From contig NZ_CP118982.1 in NCBI RefSeq assembly GCF_029024965.1, positions 682,001-746,000 on the forward strand: DNA of 64,000 bases. The letters run 5' to 3'. This DNA is from Staphylococcus equorum (GTDB taxonomy: Bacteria > Bacillota > Bacilli > Staphylococcales > Staphylococcaceae). This document shows positions 63,182 to 64,000 of the stretch, piece by piece; the stretch's first letter is position 1, and each line of letters starts with the position of its first letter. The notes under the pieces were generated by a model. It did no database searches. It had not been told where the DNA came from and worked only from the letters and a program-made list of their open reading frames with translations. A program made the position numbers and the translations under genes.

Positions 63182-64000
63182 TAGTTTGTCACCTCCAATT
63201 TATCTTTCTGCTCATTAATTTCACTTAAATCATCAAAGACATTTATATCAAAATATTTTTTTGAAAGTGATTGTAATTTGCCTTCATCTTTAAGTTCTTG
63301 GGTTGCGCGATCCACGTCATCGTGAAGTTTTTGGTGTTTTTTATTATAAACGATATGCAATGGTTCTTTCTTCACAATACCACCTATTTTAACGTCGGCA
63401 TTTATCTGTTCTTGGATTGCTTTATATGTGTTCCAGTTTAAAAACATGGCATCACGACGTCCTTGGCTGACCATTTTTAAATTGTCTCCATTTGAAGGTT
63501 CTTGTATTGTATTGATGTCAATTTTGGGACTATGGTCTTTATTAAACTGCGTGAGTATAGAATATAAACCACCACTTGGCGCCATAGGAGTGATTTTTTT
63601 ACCCGGTAAATCTTGTAAACTATGTATGTCATTGTTGCCATTGTTTACTACTAATAAAGGTAGCGCATAACTGTAAGGCACATCTTGATAGAGAAACTGT
63701 TTTTCACGTTCTGGTGTTTTGAAAAACCAATTTATCCCCATATCAAACTTGCCTGAACCAATCCCAACTAAATTCGATTCCTCTTCACCGACCTCATATT
63801 TAAAATCATATTGAGGTAATTTCTTTTCTATTAATTTCATATAATCCATATCTAAGCCGACAAACTCATTATCTTTATTTGTATATAAATAAGGTGGATT
63901 AACTTCAGCAGAAAGTGCTACTTTAACTTCTTTTTTCTGAGAATTACTATTTGAAGCATCATTATTACCACATGCTGTTAGTACGGAAACTATCATTAAC
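63181..64000 (-). CDS. Amino-acid ABC transporter substrate-binding lipoprotein, 5'-truncated
   Basis: The frame runs off the right edge. The visible start, LMIVSVLTACGNN, is the end of a lipoprotein signal peptide with lipobox LTAC, so about 5-15 residues are missing. The rest is a solute-binding family 3 protein: VKVALSAEVNPPYLYTNKDNEFVGLDMDYM, GMNWFF-like GMGINW region and YNKKHQKLHDDVDRATQELKDEGK. It captures an amino acid outside the cell for the two permeases. The ATPase gene is not in the window and may lie just beyond the edge. Confidence 0.88.
   Translation of the reverse strand, partial: LMIVSVLTACGNNDASNSNSQKKEVKVALSAEVNPPYLYTNKDNEFVGLDMDYMKLIEKKLPQYDFKYEVGEEESNLVGIGSGKFDMGINWFFKTPEREKQFLYQDVPYSYALPLLVVNNGNNDIHSLQDLPGKKITPMAPSGGLYSILTQFNKDHSPKIDINTIQEPSNGDNLKMVSQGRRDAMFLNWNTYKAIQEQINADVKIGGIVKKEPLHIVYNKKHQKLHDDVDRATQELKDEGKLQSLSKKYFDINVFDDLSEINEQKDKLEVTN

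Overview
The window is a low-GC chromosomal segment from a staphylococcus. Evidence: the order rpiA - spdC/lyrA - hutG, the cluster RsaI RNA - suhB - LCP protein - fdhF - DUF1641, two ssaA-type CHAP proteins with WalR boxes, a SarR homologue, and a murR-murP-murQ-mupG operon. Gene content and sequence differ enough from S. aureus (504-residue SpdC, three NhaC-family genes, mur operon placed beside RsaI) that a coagulase-negative, saprophyticus/xylosus-like species is more likely. That assignment is inference. No rRNA, tRNA, CRISPR array, prophage or complete insertion sequence was seen.

Layout. 1-10 kb: 3'-truncated gltS, a NhaC-family transporter, a 3-methyladenine DNA glycosylase, a DUF805 membrane protein, a NatAB-type ABC exporter, galM behind a long structured leader, a MOSC protein and rpiA. 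10-18 kb: spdC/lyrA and the histidine-degradation genes hutG, a LysR regulator, a YjiH membrane protein, hutU and hutI (hutH is not in the window). 18-25 kb: a SulP permease coupled to an M20 amidohydrolase, an SDR, a flavin-reductase-like protein, a SAM riboswitch controlling a second NhaC-family (MetT-like) transporter, and an SRPBCC protein. 25-32 kb: a RpiR regulator with an alpha-glucoside-type PTS, a protein that reads as two tandem ferredoxin-like domains, a BASS transporter, a HAD phosphatase, small membrane proteins and a frameshifted FNT channel. 32-41 kb: an amino-acid permease, alkaline phosphatase, the MurNAc recycling operon and an HTH regulator. 41-48 kb: RsaI, suhB, LCP protein, formate dehydrogenase-like fdhF with its DUF1641 partner, and a glucosaminidase. 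48-58 kb: FAD monooxygenase, 2-hydroxyacid dehydrogenase, paired SMR transporters, a short CHAP protein, DUF4870, an opine-dehydrogenase-like gene with a third NhaC transporter, and ssaA. 58-64 kb: a luciferase-like monooxygenase pair, sarR, a PfoR/PTS-IIC-like protein and a 5'-truncated amino-acid ABC importer.

Themes. Carbon control is visible as CcpA (cre) sites at hutG, the alpha-glucoside PTS, the amino-acid permease, mupG (perfect match) and RsaI. Cell-wall turnover is represented by the mur operon, LCP protein, glucosaminidase, SpdC and the two WalR-box CHAP proteins. Two families of dispersed repeats lie immediately 3' of genes, each with its terminator-like stem at the gene-proximal end.
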